Shown here piece after piece: positions 33,451 to 44,905 of a DNA stretch of 64,000 nt. Below the pieces are notes generated by a model, which searched no databases, was not told where the DNA came from, and saw only the letters and a list, made by a program, of their open reading frames with translations. Position 1 is the first letter of the stretch, and each line of letters begins with the position of its first letter. The stretch comes from Endomychus coccineus (Eukaryota > Arthropoda > Insecta > Coleoptera > Endomychidae): the NCBI GenBank assembly GCA_958510875.1, contig OY294069.1, positions 4,898,001-4,962,000 of the forward strand. The letters run 5' to 3'. The translations under genes and the position numbers were made by a program.

Positions 33451-34566
33451 GCAGGGCAAAATAGAGTCGGCAATCTCGCTGTTCCTATTGAATTACGAAC
33501 AGCAAATATTTCATTAACATCGAATAGAAAATGTATAGCCAAACGCAAACATTTTCCATTAACTTCAGCTCTTGCTATAACTATACATAAGTCGCAAGGT
33601 GGGACTTTTGACGAAATAGTATATGAGTATAGTAAAGCACATTCTCAGGAACTCGTTTATGTTGCGCTCTCTCGGGTGACTAATATTGAAAAATTGTATA
33701 TCACGACAAAAAACGCTAATTCTACATTCAAGTTTTATCATAATCGAAGGCAAGCTGCATCGACTGCATCTTTGTTGAAAGAATTCAAAAGACTGTCGTT
33801 AAATAGTGTTCAGATGACAGTTCAAAGTGTCTTAGATTTCATAAGTAATAGAAATGGCATTTCAATAATGACTTTCAATTGCCAAAGTCTAAATAGTCAC
33901 AAATACGATTTACAAGATTCAGTTACGAGACAAACAAATGTGTTACTTCTTACCGAAACTTGCATGGCGCATGATAATCCGATTGAAATACCTAATTTCA
34001 ATTGTATTGTTCAATTCAAACGAGATACTGTTCCAAAAGGTGGGGTGGCTATTTACCAAAATAATAATAATGTAACTAATATTATGACTTCGAATATTGA
34101 AATAAATATTGCACACGTTAGCGATGTTAATATTAGGCGCTCATGTGTTGGAGATATTTGTGCGTGCTTATGCAAACTTAGAAATGGCCTACACATAGTC
34201 ATGGTAGCAATTTACATTTCTCGGAATCCAAAATTGGACGAGGTAGAGCATTTTATTCATCGTACTTTACTGGAGTACACTGAAGAAGGGTCGAAAATAC
34301 TTGGTACAAATGGTAATGAATTTCCACTTATCTTGGCTGGCGATTTCAACATCAACTTCGCTGATAAAAAATCAGAGCGGTTGACAACTTTTCTTACGGA
34401 AAAATTGAATTTTAAAATGAATAATGATCCACAAGAGTCCACAACAAAATATGGAACCACCATTGACGCGGTATTTTCCAGATATTTAGAGGATATCAAG
34501 TCTCAAACTTATGTCTCTTATTTCAGTTACCATAAACCTATAGTTTCAATGATAACAAATTCCTGA
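33451..34566 (+). pseudogene. Helentron helicase end fused to an endonuclease
   Basis: One uninterrupted frame of about 371 codons (open from at least 33451; first ATG 33676). It starts inside the SF1/PIF1-like helicase: SALAITIHKSQGGTFDEIVY is motif V and ELVYVALSRVTNIEKLYIT is motif VI. After a linker of about 55 residues comes an endonuclease/exonuclease/phosphatase domain: MTFNCQSLNSHK, LLLTETCM, GGVAIY, AGDFNIN, TTIDAVFSR and SYHKPIVS. A helicase followed by an AP-like endonuclease is the mark of Helentrons (Helitron2). The final motif, normally SDHxP, reads SYHKP, so the Asp paired with the catalytic His is lost. The Rep HUH nuclease and helicase motifs I to IV are deleted. Bounded by the 90 bp inverted repeats. 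Confidence 0.88.
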
Positions 34567-34742
34567 ATAATCTACATGTATTGTAAGATAATTAAAATAT
34601 TTAAACGATATTAACTTCTCATTTTATCAATAAAAGAAAAAAATTTGTTTTCTTATCGGTCACCACGCTCAAAAAGTGTAACTTAAATTAATATGAAAGA
34701 AAAATCTTGAATTAATATCAAAGAAAAAAAAATACTGCATAA

Positions 34743-34832
34743 ATTAAAAATAAATAAATAATTATAATTGCATAAGTTGAGAAAAAATGCTATGCAATAG
34801 CTTTACCGCGGCAGTCCCCGAGTGCCACACGT
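34743..34832 (-). repeat. Helentron-type terminal repeat, right
   Basis: Reverse complement of 32328-32417. It starts 177 bp after the endonuclease stop codon and ends in CCACACGT followed by a T run. The near identity of the two ends contrasts with the eroded interior. Confidence 0.75.
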
Positions 34833-34849
34833 CTTTTTTTTTTTTAATA

Positions 34850-35260
34850 TTTTGACTACATTTAAGAAGATGTTCCCAGAACATCGTTTTTAACCAGCGG
34901 TGTTGGAAGAGAAGATTGGAAGTTTGGAGGCTATAGCCTTTAGGAAGGACGATAGAAAAATGAAGCTTGGTAGGAAGAAATTCGTTAGGTCTCGAGCTTG
35001 ACAATGAAGGGGTAACTAGCTTGAGCTCGTCTAGTCTGCCTATCGGGAATCTCTCGTGGTGAAACAATAGGCGACATTTCTGATTAACACCGACCATGGA
35101 AATATCTATAGAAAAAGGAGAGATCGCTCACATTTCTACGATGTTCTAGAGAGGTCAATGAATTCGTAAGTCTGACATCATCAATGAAACGAATAGCTCT
35201 CTTTCGGATAGAATCGAAGAGCTTCAGCGAACTCCAAAATTAATTCTAAGTTTAATTTAA
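34850..35260 (-). pseudogene. LINE RT C-terminal remnant, minus strand
   Basis: From 35240 leftward the minus strand reads LKLFDSIRKRAIRFIDDVRL, then TNSLTSLEHRRNVSDLSFFY and RYFHGRC, a stop, and in shifted frame FPIGRLDELKLVTPSLSSSR. These are the last conserved blocks of an arthropod LINE RT (IQxRAxRLIxD...LxxLxHRRxVxxLxxFYRYFHGRCS). The sequence matches the remnant at 24880-25160 at the DNA level. It is inserted within about 20 bp of the right Helentron end. Confidence 0.8.
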
Positions 35261-38200
35261 TCTTATCGAGTTGGTGTTTTCGTCATATTGACTGAATACT
35301 GGTTTGTAATTATACGTTCTTGATCCTCAATTAGACACCGACTTTAATTAGATAATGCTTGCAGATATTCGGCATTGAATATCCAATTAATGTTTCAAAT
35401 ATTTCTGACGTAAATTTAATTAAAATGCCATCTCTTGGATGTGACGCTCGAGAGCACGTTGTTGGTACTTGTGATTTCTCCATCATTCTGTTACACAGCT
35501 CGATTGTCTGTTCAACACACTCGCTAATTCCTAATTTGTATAGCTGATTCGTAATTCGATTGGATGCAGATGCGGATAAGGCTTTATGTTTGAGCTCAAG
35601 AAAATACCAGTGTCTGAGTTACAGCGACATATCGAACTGATCCCATGTAATTGCAAGATTTCAAGAAGGTACAACAGTTGTTGAAATTGTGACTTGCTTC
35701 TCTAACTTCAAAGGAGACGCAATTTTATTATCTTGGTTGGACCAGTTGAAACTAAGAAGGCTTTCATCTGGTAGAAGACTTTCCTTAAATAACTAATACT
35801 AAATTCGAAATATCCCCAAGATTATAATCTGTTGACTCTAACCATATTGATGAAGCGATTAATCCTGAACGATGACCAGATGGTGTTTTTATAAACAAGT
35901 TTTATACAAAAAAAAATCTGATCAAGATAGCGGTGAGATTCTTCTAACAGAAGAATGGAAGGTAAATCCCTTATTGATATATTACATCTCCTCTTGAAAT
36001 CTAATGCCTTTTCAGTAGTTCCTCTCCTATTCTTGAAGTATGCAGTCCTGTGTATCCGCAACAGGACCGATTCGCACTCATCATGATTATGAGCCAGTGG
36101 ACGACATACGTTGTGCGTGTCGATTCCAACTAGGGCTGCGCTAGCCTACCCGTTTCTCGGTGAATAATCACGAGCGACAGTTGTTTCGGCACTGCACTCC
36201 TCATCACGTGACTACGAGAGTCGGTAGGTGGTGTCGATCTAGCATGTCATGACATTGGCGAAATCAGATCCTATAACTGTTTCCAAAACTGAAAACACTT
36301 CTGTGATAATAAGATGACACCAATGAAACTCAGCGGTTTAGAAGATCGTCGTATTTTGAGTATAATAAACCGAACAGAGACAAGTAGTTATCCTAGAGGC
36401 ACTGTCCACCATAAGACCCGGTAATTTTTTGATATATGAATATAATCTTTGTTACGAAGATATATTGTGTTTAAAACAGTTTGGAATTAAATGGGCTATT
36501 AAGCGTGTTCAAAAAGCTAGAAAGCCATGTAAATCAAAACGTTTAATAGCCAATTCAATTCACTCAAATTCAGTGTAGAAACACTCTAACAAATAAGTAT
36601 ACCCCTGTGGATTCAGTTAAACCAATTAATTATAAAATAGCCTTCTTCATAGATTATTAAACGCAGAATGATAACAACGATGTTGCGAAACTTCAGTAAA
36701 TAAAATAATTTGATTTTCAAGCAAAATATGAAATTGGAACGCAACGAATTAACAAAATTAGAGCTGAAAAGTCGTTTAGGCAAAACCTTCGATACAGTTT
36801 CCGACTTCGGCAAATCTGGGATTTAGAAAATTGTATGCTATGTGTGCCAAACTAGAAAGAATATTCTAAGTCTATACAAATAATATTTTTTGCTTATATA
36901 AACATATTTTAAATATAGGTTACACCATTTCTCAAGATGCCTGCAGATGTGTGAAAACTTTACTGCAACTCCGAAAAACTTCTAAATTTATGGCTATAAA
37001 ATCTATCAACTGGATCTGACCGATTCTCTCGGCAAGCTACCTTTATCTTAATTTGGATTCGCTTGAATCATCATTCAAACATAGATATACGAACACTCAT
37101 AACTCTGACCTAGAGATTATATTTGAACATCATAAGGTAATAAAGTGATCCTATGATACATATTAGCTCTGCTGGAGTAAAAATTGGTATTTACAGTAAC
37201 GATTCATATTACATCGCTACATGTTCATTAAACTAGCTAGAGAGAGCTTTGAAATGTAACGAAGAATTCACGTTATACTAAATTATCTAGTCTTATTAAT
37301 CATAGATAGTATGGTCCAACAAAATGAAAAAGCGAAACTACTATTATAAATTAATTATAAAAGATATTACTATACGTTTTGAGAAACATTAAAACCAATT
37401 TATTAGGTAGTTTTCTTCGTAGCTTGTACAACATTATCAAAAAGCTGTGGCAGCTGTCAAATTTAGTTAACAAATTTCATTACTAACCACTTTTGCCTCA
37501 TTAATAGACATTGCCTATTGGATGAAACAATTTATGAAGAGATTGAACAATGAAATACAATAGACTATCTAGAACTACGAGGACAGCGCCAACATTTCTA
37601 GGCCTGATATAGATCTATTACAGCTTTATAAAATGTTCATAACACACAAGATGAAGTCTTATTAGCCTTGGATAAAACAAACTCTAATTGGTTCGAAACC
37701 CTTCTGTAGTATAGCGAAAGCGTGGCGCAAATCATATAACAGTACTTGGTTGTAGAATCAATCTCGAGAATGGAGACAGGCCAAAGAGTCTATGACAAAT
37801 ACGTTTTGCAAAAAACAAGTATTTAATCACTTAGGTGCATATTTATAGGAAACAATATAGTGGTAGGTATCATCAGCGAAGTGATTTTTAAACAGTATGT
37901 AACATTTTGCATTAATTTTATTTTATATTAGGTATATTAAGATACACATATGAATTTACTGTTAATTTCAGTTAGAACTGTCGCTGATACAAAATGTATA
38001 TGAGACAATGAATACGATATGATAGAATTAGGTATTTGTATTTGATCGTATTTGATCGAAATTGTAATTAATTTTAATAATCATCATGTTAATCTCGTTA
38101 CCCCGTCTTGTTACATGATCACATCAATTGCCTTGAGCAATTTCATATGAATTCATAATTGTACATCGTTGCTAGAAATACTTGAATAAATAAATATAAT

Positions 38201-38326
38201 AAATATTATGTAATAACATTTAATATTTGAATAAATTTACGATATTCACCTACTTTTGAATCTAGTGTAACTTTGGAAATTATTTAATATCTAATTCAAT
38301 TAATATATGATAAATTAGTAGTACTT
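35261..38326. other. No gene seen
   Basis: Mostly AT-rich DNA with no recognisable domain. A GC-richer patch at 36060-36240 has no open frame of note. Confidence 0.4.
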
Positions 38327-38386
38327 AATTTTAATGAAATAGTAAATAAAACTACTTTGTTTTACTATCATTAATATTCAATATAG
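38327..38386 (-). repeat. Penelope terminal flank, inverted copy
   Basis: Contains AAACTACTTTGTTTTACTAT and is inverted relative to 39630-39691. Together with the adjoining hammerhead motif it forms an inverted pseudo-LTR-like pair around the PLE remnant. Confidence 0.6.
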
Positions 38387-38429
38387 TCGTTACTATAGTT
38401 TCAACACTAAACGTGTCATCTTCAGACAA
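38387..38429 (-). ncRNA. Hammerhead ribozyme motif, minus strand
   Basis: On the minus strand: stem I UUGU (pairs with ACGA), CUGAAGA, one bulged U, stem II GACAC/GUGUU (5 bp with one G-U) around GUUUA, GAA, stem III AC/GU with UAUA loop, A at the cleavage site. All conserved core positions I can check match the hammerhead consensus. The very short stem III is the known form in Penelope-like elements. The partner copy is at 39534-39576. Confidence 0.75.
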
Positions 38430-38439
38430 AAAATTTTAG

Positions 38440-39355
38440 TCCTCTTTAAAGGTACACCTAGACAATTAGATGTTTTCTTATCATTCATCAATAATATTCA
38501 TCCCAACATAAAATGCACATTAGAGACAGAAAAGGATCACAAAATGAATTTCTTAGACTTAACATTATTACATCATAATAATAGCATCTCATTCGAATTT
38601 ACAGGAAACCTACTTTCACAGATACAGTAATTTGTACCTCTTCACATAGCCCCTATAGTCATAAACTAGCTGCTTTGCATTCAATGATACAAAGAGCCTT
38701 CTCCGTTCCCTTATCTCAAGAAAATCTTAGTAAATGACTAGATACAATTAAAGTCATTGCTACAAATAACGGTTTCGGTCCTCAAGTAGTTTCTCAATTA
38801 ATAAATAGAAAAGACAAAAATTAATTTACAATAGCGTTTATCCCTTTATAAAATACAAAAATAACTCATTAAAATATGTTTCTTTAACTTATTTTGGTCC
38901 TTTAAGCGAAAAAATTGCATACATGTTATCCCATCATAACCTGACCATCAGCTTTAAACCCCCAAAAAAATTATCTCATATTCTGTTCAATGCGAAAGAT
39001 AAAACTGACAAATTTAAAAGACCCGGAGTCTATAAACTAACTTGTTCAGAGTGTGATAGTTTTTACATAGGTAGATCTTGCCGTAACATAGAAGTTAGAT
39101 ATAAAGGACATTTTTGATCCTTTAAAAATAATAAAACCGATTCTTCATTTGCAAATCATAATTTAGAAACAGGTCATACCTTTCCTAATTTGAATAATGT
39201 CCAAATTTTACATAGTCAAGATAAAATTTCACTAAACTAAATATATTAGAGTCAATGGAAATTTTCAAAGGAATGAAGATGTTTGATAATAAGATCCTAA
39301 ACGATCAACTAGATTTATATTACAGTAATCTCTTCAATGTATTAATAACCTGATT
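38440..39355 (+). pseudogene. Penelope-like retroelement, RT end plus GIY-YIG endonuclease
   Basis: Begins with KGTPRQLDVFLSFINNIHPN and KMNFLDLTL, the region just after the RT palm of PLEs, with later stops and shifts. The best-preserved frame (38923-39117) reads TISFKPPKKLSHILFNAKDK then PGVYKLTCSECDSFYIGRSC and RNIEVRYKGH: the GIY motif (GVY), the Cys-x2-Cys pair, YIG, the catalytic Arg and the His of the PLE endonuclease. Beyond the stop at 39115-39117 the tail continues as ANHNLETGHTFPNLNNVQIL and, after a further shift, LESMEIFKGMKMFDNKILND. The 5' two thirds of the RT are missing. Bounded by inverted hammerhead motifs at both ends. The endonuclease signature looks intact, but the element is inactive. 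Confidence 0.85.
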
Positions 39356-39533
39356 TTAGTATTTAAAGTCCGTTGGTAAATATACCCGCACCATTAAGGT
39401 CCTCACGAAATTATCTAATCACCTTACCCCTCTCTGGTTTTTCCTAGAACTATTTCCTATAGCTATAAAATTTGTTTGTTATCCTTCTTTAACCTATATA
39501 TATAGTAGATATAATATTTGTTAAATTCGTTTT

Positions 39534-39576
39534 TCGTCTGAAGATGACACGTTCAGTGTTGAAACTATAGTAACGA
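39534..39576 (+). ncRNA. Hammerhead ribozyme motif, plus strand
   Basis: Stem I UCGU (39534-39537) pairs with ACGA (39573-39576). Core CUGAAGA at 39538-39544, bulged U, stem II GACAC/GUGUU with loop GUUCA, GAA at 39561-39563, stem III AC/GU with UAUA loop, cleavage predicted after A39572. This is the best hammerhead candidate in the window. The bulged U between the core and stem II is shared with all other copies here. Confidence 0.78.
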
Positions 39577-39629
39577 CAAGTTACAGAGTGTTAATGTGAC
39601 CTAATTCCCGAGAATTTCTTATATAATAT

Positions 39630-39691
39630 AGTAACGACTATATTAAATATCACTGATAGTAAAACAAAGTAGTTTTATTCATTATTTCGTT
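39630..39691 (+). repeat. Penelope terminal flank, direct copy
   Basis: Begins GTAACGACTATATTAAATAT and includes AAAACAAAGTAGTTTTATTC. Inverted counterpart at 38327-38386. The first part repeats the sequence just after the ribozyme cleavage site, so this may be a second, partial terminal repeat. Confidence 0.55.
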
Positions 39692-39904
39692 GAAATTATA
39701 AACTATCACAAAGTAACGGCTTCCACAATTGAATTTTTGAATAGTACTTAATTATTAACAGTCAATGATATTTTTGCTATTCTTGAGATTTTAGATTTCT
39801 TATTGTATTTTACCCAACACTTTCAACAACCTTATCAGGTTCATGTCTATGTTTGATCGAACAAAAAAAAAATTCACGGAGTAGCTATACTAAGCCGGAA
39901 TAGG

Positions 39905-40262
39905 AGATCAACTAGAATTATGGTTGGGCTCCTGACAGGGCATCGTAGGCTCAAAAAACACAAGAACAATATCGGACTGTCAGATACAACCCTATGCAAG
40001 TTCTGTCAAGAAGACGAAGAGACCTCAGTACTCATACTGTGCTACTGCGAATGCCTAACAAGACTAAGGTTCTCAACGACAGAAAAACCACAACCCTCCC
40101 ATTATATGAAGGAACTGAGGTCTGGCCTATGAAGTGTAGTAATGAAGACGGGTCTAGACAGAGAACTCTAACATAACAAGAGGCCATACGAAATAGATCT
40201 GCAAAGCTCGTGGTCGTGAGGCTCCTAACCCATAAGCCCCATACAAATCTAATCTAATCTAA
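39905..40262 (+). pseudogene. LINE C-terminal zinc-knuckle remnant with TAATC tail
   Basis: The frame 39920-40132 reads MVGLLTGHRRLKKHKNNIGL then TLCKFCQEDEETSVLILCYC. This is the segment after the LINE RNase H domain with the Cys-x2-Cys...His-x4-Cys knuckle; the usual His is Leu in this copy. The 3' end is a (TAATC)n-type tail near 40246-40258. A copy of the same family runs in the opposite direction at 63417-64000. Confidence 0.75.
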
Positions 40263-41575
40263 CTGAATGTCAAGTTGAATTTTCCAGACAGTGTGAACTG
40301 AAGCATATTTGTCACACCTTGATATCGTCAATAGTGGGCTCATTGGTCCTTGACGCAACTATTATTTGATCAGGACAAACCCGGCGCATTCGCCAGTTTG
40401 TGAAACCTGCAGCTGTAACAGTGATGAAAAGGTTTTACCTATCCTTCTCTTTGGTAAAATGTTTGGTGAAAGAAAATGTTGTTATTTATTGGATAAACAT
40501 ATTTTCTGTTCCAATCGAACTGTCTTTCAAAACAAATTATGTGGCGGAGGGTAGCGAAGTCGAACAACTCCCACCCCACTTGTTCATATTTTGGGGCTGA
40601 GAAATCGACCCCCGGTAGAATATTTCACGACCACCAGTTCGAACTAATTTCATTTCAAGTTCAGCGCAATCCTCTTAGTTTCCCCAACGGTTTGTTCCCC
40701 AACCCCACACACGATTAAATATTCATCATGGAGATTGTCGAAATGAAAATTCTTAGATGCGATGGACTGTGTTATTTCCGTTGCTAGGTAACCATGCATG
40801 TCTGATTCACTCCGGGCCTTCCGGATAGCCTCGTACGTTCATCGAGTAAATTGGCCAGAGAGAAGACGTATCGTAAAAATTACTATTCTACATTGTGTTT
40901 TGGCATGTTAATGTTTTATTACAATTTTTACGGTGTTATCTCGAGCAAGCAGTAAAAAAGATTTCGCACACTTGTTTCACTTCAATTTTTATGAAATATA
41001 AACAACAGTTGGACGTAAAAGTGGCTATAAAAATATCAGTTGTTGCACAAACTAAGTTATACGTTACATTCTCTTACAAGCTTGTGATAAATTTTTCGAT
41101 CATATTCATGTCTTGTTACATATAGAATCAATATCAGCCGTACCAACCTGATTATGACACATGAATTATTTATTTTTGTACATAAGAACAACCAAATCTA
41201 CCCGATAACAAGTTTCTAGAGCTCATAGATTATAAATAACCTGGTTCATACGCCATTTTGAAAACTTGAAGTTGTAATAAAATTTGAAGGTCATGGATTA
41301 CTACTCTCTAAATTATATTGATCTATTTGTCTATCTGTAGGAGGTATATGAAGTTCCTTCTGTTATGATATTATTATTTTGAATATATTGGTTTCATTCA
41401 TTTATATGATACATTTTATAAATCCGGAAATTCATAGCCATACTGCAGGAGGTGATTATATGCTGGAACTAGGTCAACTTCAGAAACATACTTTTGAGGT
41501 GAACGAGTTTTAAAGTTTCAAAACAACGTATTTTTTCATTATGATGAATAATAAAAACAGCTTTTTAGAAACATC
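40263..41575. other. No gene seen
   Basis: No recognisable domain. The overlapping frames at 40366-40600 shadow each other and neither is convincing. Confidence 0.4.
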
Positions 41576-43761
41576 TAGCTGACCCGGCGAACTCTGTTCC
41601 GCCTTAGAGGGCAATAAATATACAAAATTTGTGATTTTATTAAGTTCAATTTTTTATTAAGAAATAAAAATAAAAAAAAAAGTATTTTAATTATTCTTTA
41701 TTATTCATGTATTTTGGTGCATAGATTGCACTCTTCAGTTAAGTACCTTGTGATACACGACATTTTTTGTTTTATTATCAGGCGCAAGAACAAACAACGC
41801 AGATGGTCTTCCGACCCTTGAACATGCCACATATAATTGACCATGGGAAAAACATGGATATTCCAGATTCAAACCACAAACTTGCAATCATCGGAAATTG
41901 AAGTCTTTTAAACTCAAACGGCATATCGTTTGGGATCATCGGGATCCTAGGAATGATAACTTCCTCACCTTCGGATTTTCCTTTAAGTATCGTCGCGTAA
42001 ATCACATTGTTCATCAATTTACTTACCACTGAACGCGTACCGTTATACAGTTTTGATTGGTTTATGTTTCGAAGCATAATTACTACGGAGCCAACCTTTA
42101 GGCGTAAATTGTTCGGTGGTAAGCCAGGCACATCCAAGGAGTTTAAAAATTCAATTGGATAGTTGGTGACTTCATCTTCATTTATCACACAGTCAATAGA
42201 TTTGAATGAATGCATTGTTCCAATGATCTCATTCTGAATCATGTAGTTTAGGTCATCTACATCTTTATTTTTAGCTGCTAAAATTGCTCGCTCACTCAAC
42301 CATTCATTATTTTTGTAGTTAGTAGTGATGTTTGGGAATACTTTGTTGATAAGTTCGTCTTTCGATGAGACAAAGTTACAGAAATTATGAGGAAATGAAA
42401 TCAATCCGCTCGATTCGTCGACAGGTACTCGACCATCACCGATAGCCAGCAATTGTTCAGAGAAATCTTCAGCAGATGTTTCATTAAGCAATGCAACTTT
42501 CATGTATGTTGTCAGCTGAAGTTTCTCCACATAGCGCCATAGATTCGATGATTTGAGGCAAGCGTTTATTTCGTCGGCAGCCGTTGATCTTGGAATTACT
42601 GGCAGTGTTTGGCGGAAATCGCCAGACAGTAAAATCATTGCTCCTCCAAAACATCTCGAGTCATTGCGTAAATCTTTCATTGCTCGGTTAAGTGCTTCTA
42701 ATGCACGTTGATGCGCCATTGTGCATTCGTCCCAGATGATGATTTTCGATGCTGATAAAACTTTGGCCATTGCTGAGTTTTTTGCAATATTACATATTGG
42801 TTCTTCAATAGTTTGAAGATTTAAGGGCAATTTTAATGCTGAATGAGCCGTATGGCATCCTTCTAACAATGTTGCTGCTATTCCAGAAGAAGCAACTGCA
42901 ACCGCAATGTTGGATCTCGCACGAACAGTGGCTAAAACTACTGACATGAGGAATGTCTTACCAGTTCCACCAGGGGCATCCAGGAAATATAAACCACCAT
43001 TTCCATCATCAATTGCCTCCATTAATTTATCATAAACTTTCTTTTGTTGTTGATTCAACAGGGGTACATTCGTATGAACTACTAAATTTAATTCCTAATG
43101 ATCATATTCACGTTCCCGTTCCAATTCTTGAATAAATGCGTCATTCATTTCACGATTTGGCACTGGCATTCCTAACCTGACTAATAAACTACCGCACATG
43201 AGGTAACACATGTCTTCGATCAAGAGTAAAGCCCGATTATGTATCTCCTCATTCATCTCAAAATCTTGATTTCTGGAACTGACACGAATTTGATGTAAAA
43301 TATCTTCTGACATATAATCCTTCTGTATTTGTGCCACAGGTTAGATGGGTTCGATGGAAAGCATGTCGAAATGATGATAGCAAATAATGTGCGTATCTGA
43401 CTTGGAGATGCAGATGTAATGGCTTCAACGATTGTCGTATCCCAATGGGTTATTACTAATATAATAATAATCAAATTTTCAACCATACTTAACCATAGAC
43501 AACATTACGGTTAGCTGTCATTTACGTTTTGTTATTCCAAGTCAGATGCGTTTTTGTTATACCACGTTTTATATTGACTTGTATTCTCTTTGACGTTTTA
43601 TGTCATGTCACACGGGAGCGCGGTCAAACGGGATAAAAAGTATCCTATGTCCGTCTCCTGGTTCTAAGCTACCTCTCCACCAATTTTCAGCCAAATCGGT
43701 ACAGCCGTTCTTGAGTTATAAATAGTGTAACTAACACGACTTTCTTTATTATATAGAGAGA
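41576..43761 (-). mobile_element. Helitron remnant, minus strand
   Basis: The minus-strand 5' end lies near 43760 with TCTCTATATAATAAAGAAAG, followed by a conserved leader (AACTCAAGAACGGCTGTACC, then GAAAATTGGTGGAGAGGTAG) that I recognise as typical of insect Helitrons. The 3' end is CTAG at 41576-41579, preceded by a GC-rich imperfect hairpin (GGCGGAACAGAGTTCGCCGG). CTRR termini are the Helitron rule. The expected A and T flanks are not exact, so borders may be off by a few bases. The interior lacks the Rep nuclease: the 5' leader joins directly to the helicase near 43490. Confidence 0.82.
41778..43480 (-). pseudogene. Helitron PIF1-like helicase, truncated
   Basis: Reading leftward from 43480: TSASPSQIRTLFAIIISTCF (frame one), shift near 43330 to KDYMSEDILHQIRVSSRNQD...ELEREREYDH, an in-frame TAG at 43095-43097, then ELNLVVHTNVPLLNQQQKKV and the long frame to 41778. 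This long part has Walker A GGLYFLDAPGGTGKTFLM (residues 21-38 of the 426-codon frame), Walker B IIIWDECT near residue 110, LLSGDFRQTLPV near 145, and KVGSVVIMLRNINQSKLYNG. After FKRLQFP the motif V segment is deleted and the frame shifts; the other frame continues VCGLNLEYPCFSHGQLYVAC and SRVGRPSALFVLA (motif VI). Rep is absent, so it is inactive. Confidence 0.92.
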
Positions 43762-44370
43762 ATAACTTTTAAACTTCCATAAAGTTTATTGCTTTCTCAA
43801 AAAAAATCTTAAATTTGAAATTGACCTTGTTTTGCACCAGATTTTTGTCTTAATATTTTGGTTGTGTCCTGATAATCGCTCTAACTTATCTTCATATTGC
43901 ACGTGAACTATGATTATTTGTTGTAAGTTATACTCATTTTGTCAAATTTTTTTTAGTATTGCATATAAATTATGACAATTAGTTTAGGTTTAAATGTTTT
44001 CCTTCACATTTGTCTTACTGTTGCACTGACTTTTCTTAGATGTTTGTTTAAAAAGAAATATTTTTATGAATAAAACTTGAGTATGAACATAATTCAATAT
44101 TTTCTTAAGGTAAATTGGGGATTCTAAGCAGCTTTAAATCTAATTAGCTTCTACACAAGAACGAACCAACCAACGGATCACTCACTTTCATCTTTTATTT
44201 TATTTTGGTGTCCTTTTTTCATTGACTTTAAGTTTTTACAAAATTGACGGTACTGTTGGGGAATACGCGGCAAAAGGCTCAATAAACTTGTTTTTTTTTT
44301 AAAGATAATTTCCGGTTCCTCGTTATATGTCAAGGGCAGGTTATTTGTTGTGATATTTTTTTGACAAGTT
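43762..44370. other. No gene seen
   Basis: AT-rich sequence with T runs. Nothing recognisable. Confidence 0.4.
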
Positions 44371-44905
44371 GTGATTTTGATTTATTTGTGCATGGTGTCT
44401 ATACGCTGTGGGAGTATGATGGTCGGAAACAGGGTCTGGTATGTCCCAGCGCCCCCTGGACCGACTGCAGCGGCTTGCAACAAGGGCTTGAAGCTTGAAG
44501 CTTTCGCAGGACTACCAGCCCTACACTTATATATAAAAACTGAGACTATGAGAACGGCGTATAGGTTAAAGGGCCTAGGTCACTGGACCAAAATGCACTA
44601 CTCTCGTGAACATTTAGCTATTTTAAGTGAGACAATCTCTAAATGCCCCATACTAGAAATAAAGCAAGATAGCATGATCCCAGCTATATGTCTCACTTCT
44701 CCCAAAATACTCATCCCGGATAGAGGAGAGTGGAGTAACGAAACTCTCACCCTACTGCCACTAAGTCGGCTCGTATAGTTCACAGATGGATCCAAGGTGG
44801 GTCATGCTTCTGGGGTGGGAGTGTACCTAAATAAGATAAGAATCAAACTTTCTCCCAGAAGAACTTATGGAAGCCAGCGTTAACAATATTCTGGCTTTCT
44901 GGTGG
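44371..44905 (+). pseudogene. LINE RT end and RNase H start, interrupted
   Basis: The frame 44371-44778 contains FAGLPALHLYIKTETMRTAY and RLKGLGHWTKMHYSREHL, the connection between RT and RNase H in jockey/R1-type LINEs. A TAG at 44777-44779 interrupts it. The same frame then resumes with FTDGSKVGHASGVGVYLNK, the first RNase H motif with its catalytic Asp. Only about 70 bp upstream remain recognisable (PTAAACNKGLKLEA). A short stretch near 44450 resembles 55800-55840, so the two copies may belong to one family. Truncated at both ends. Confidence 0.75.
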
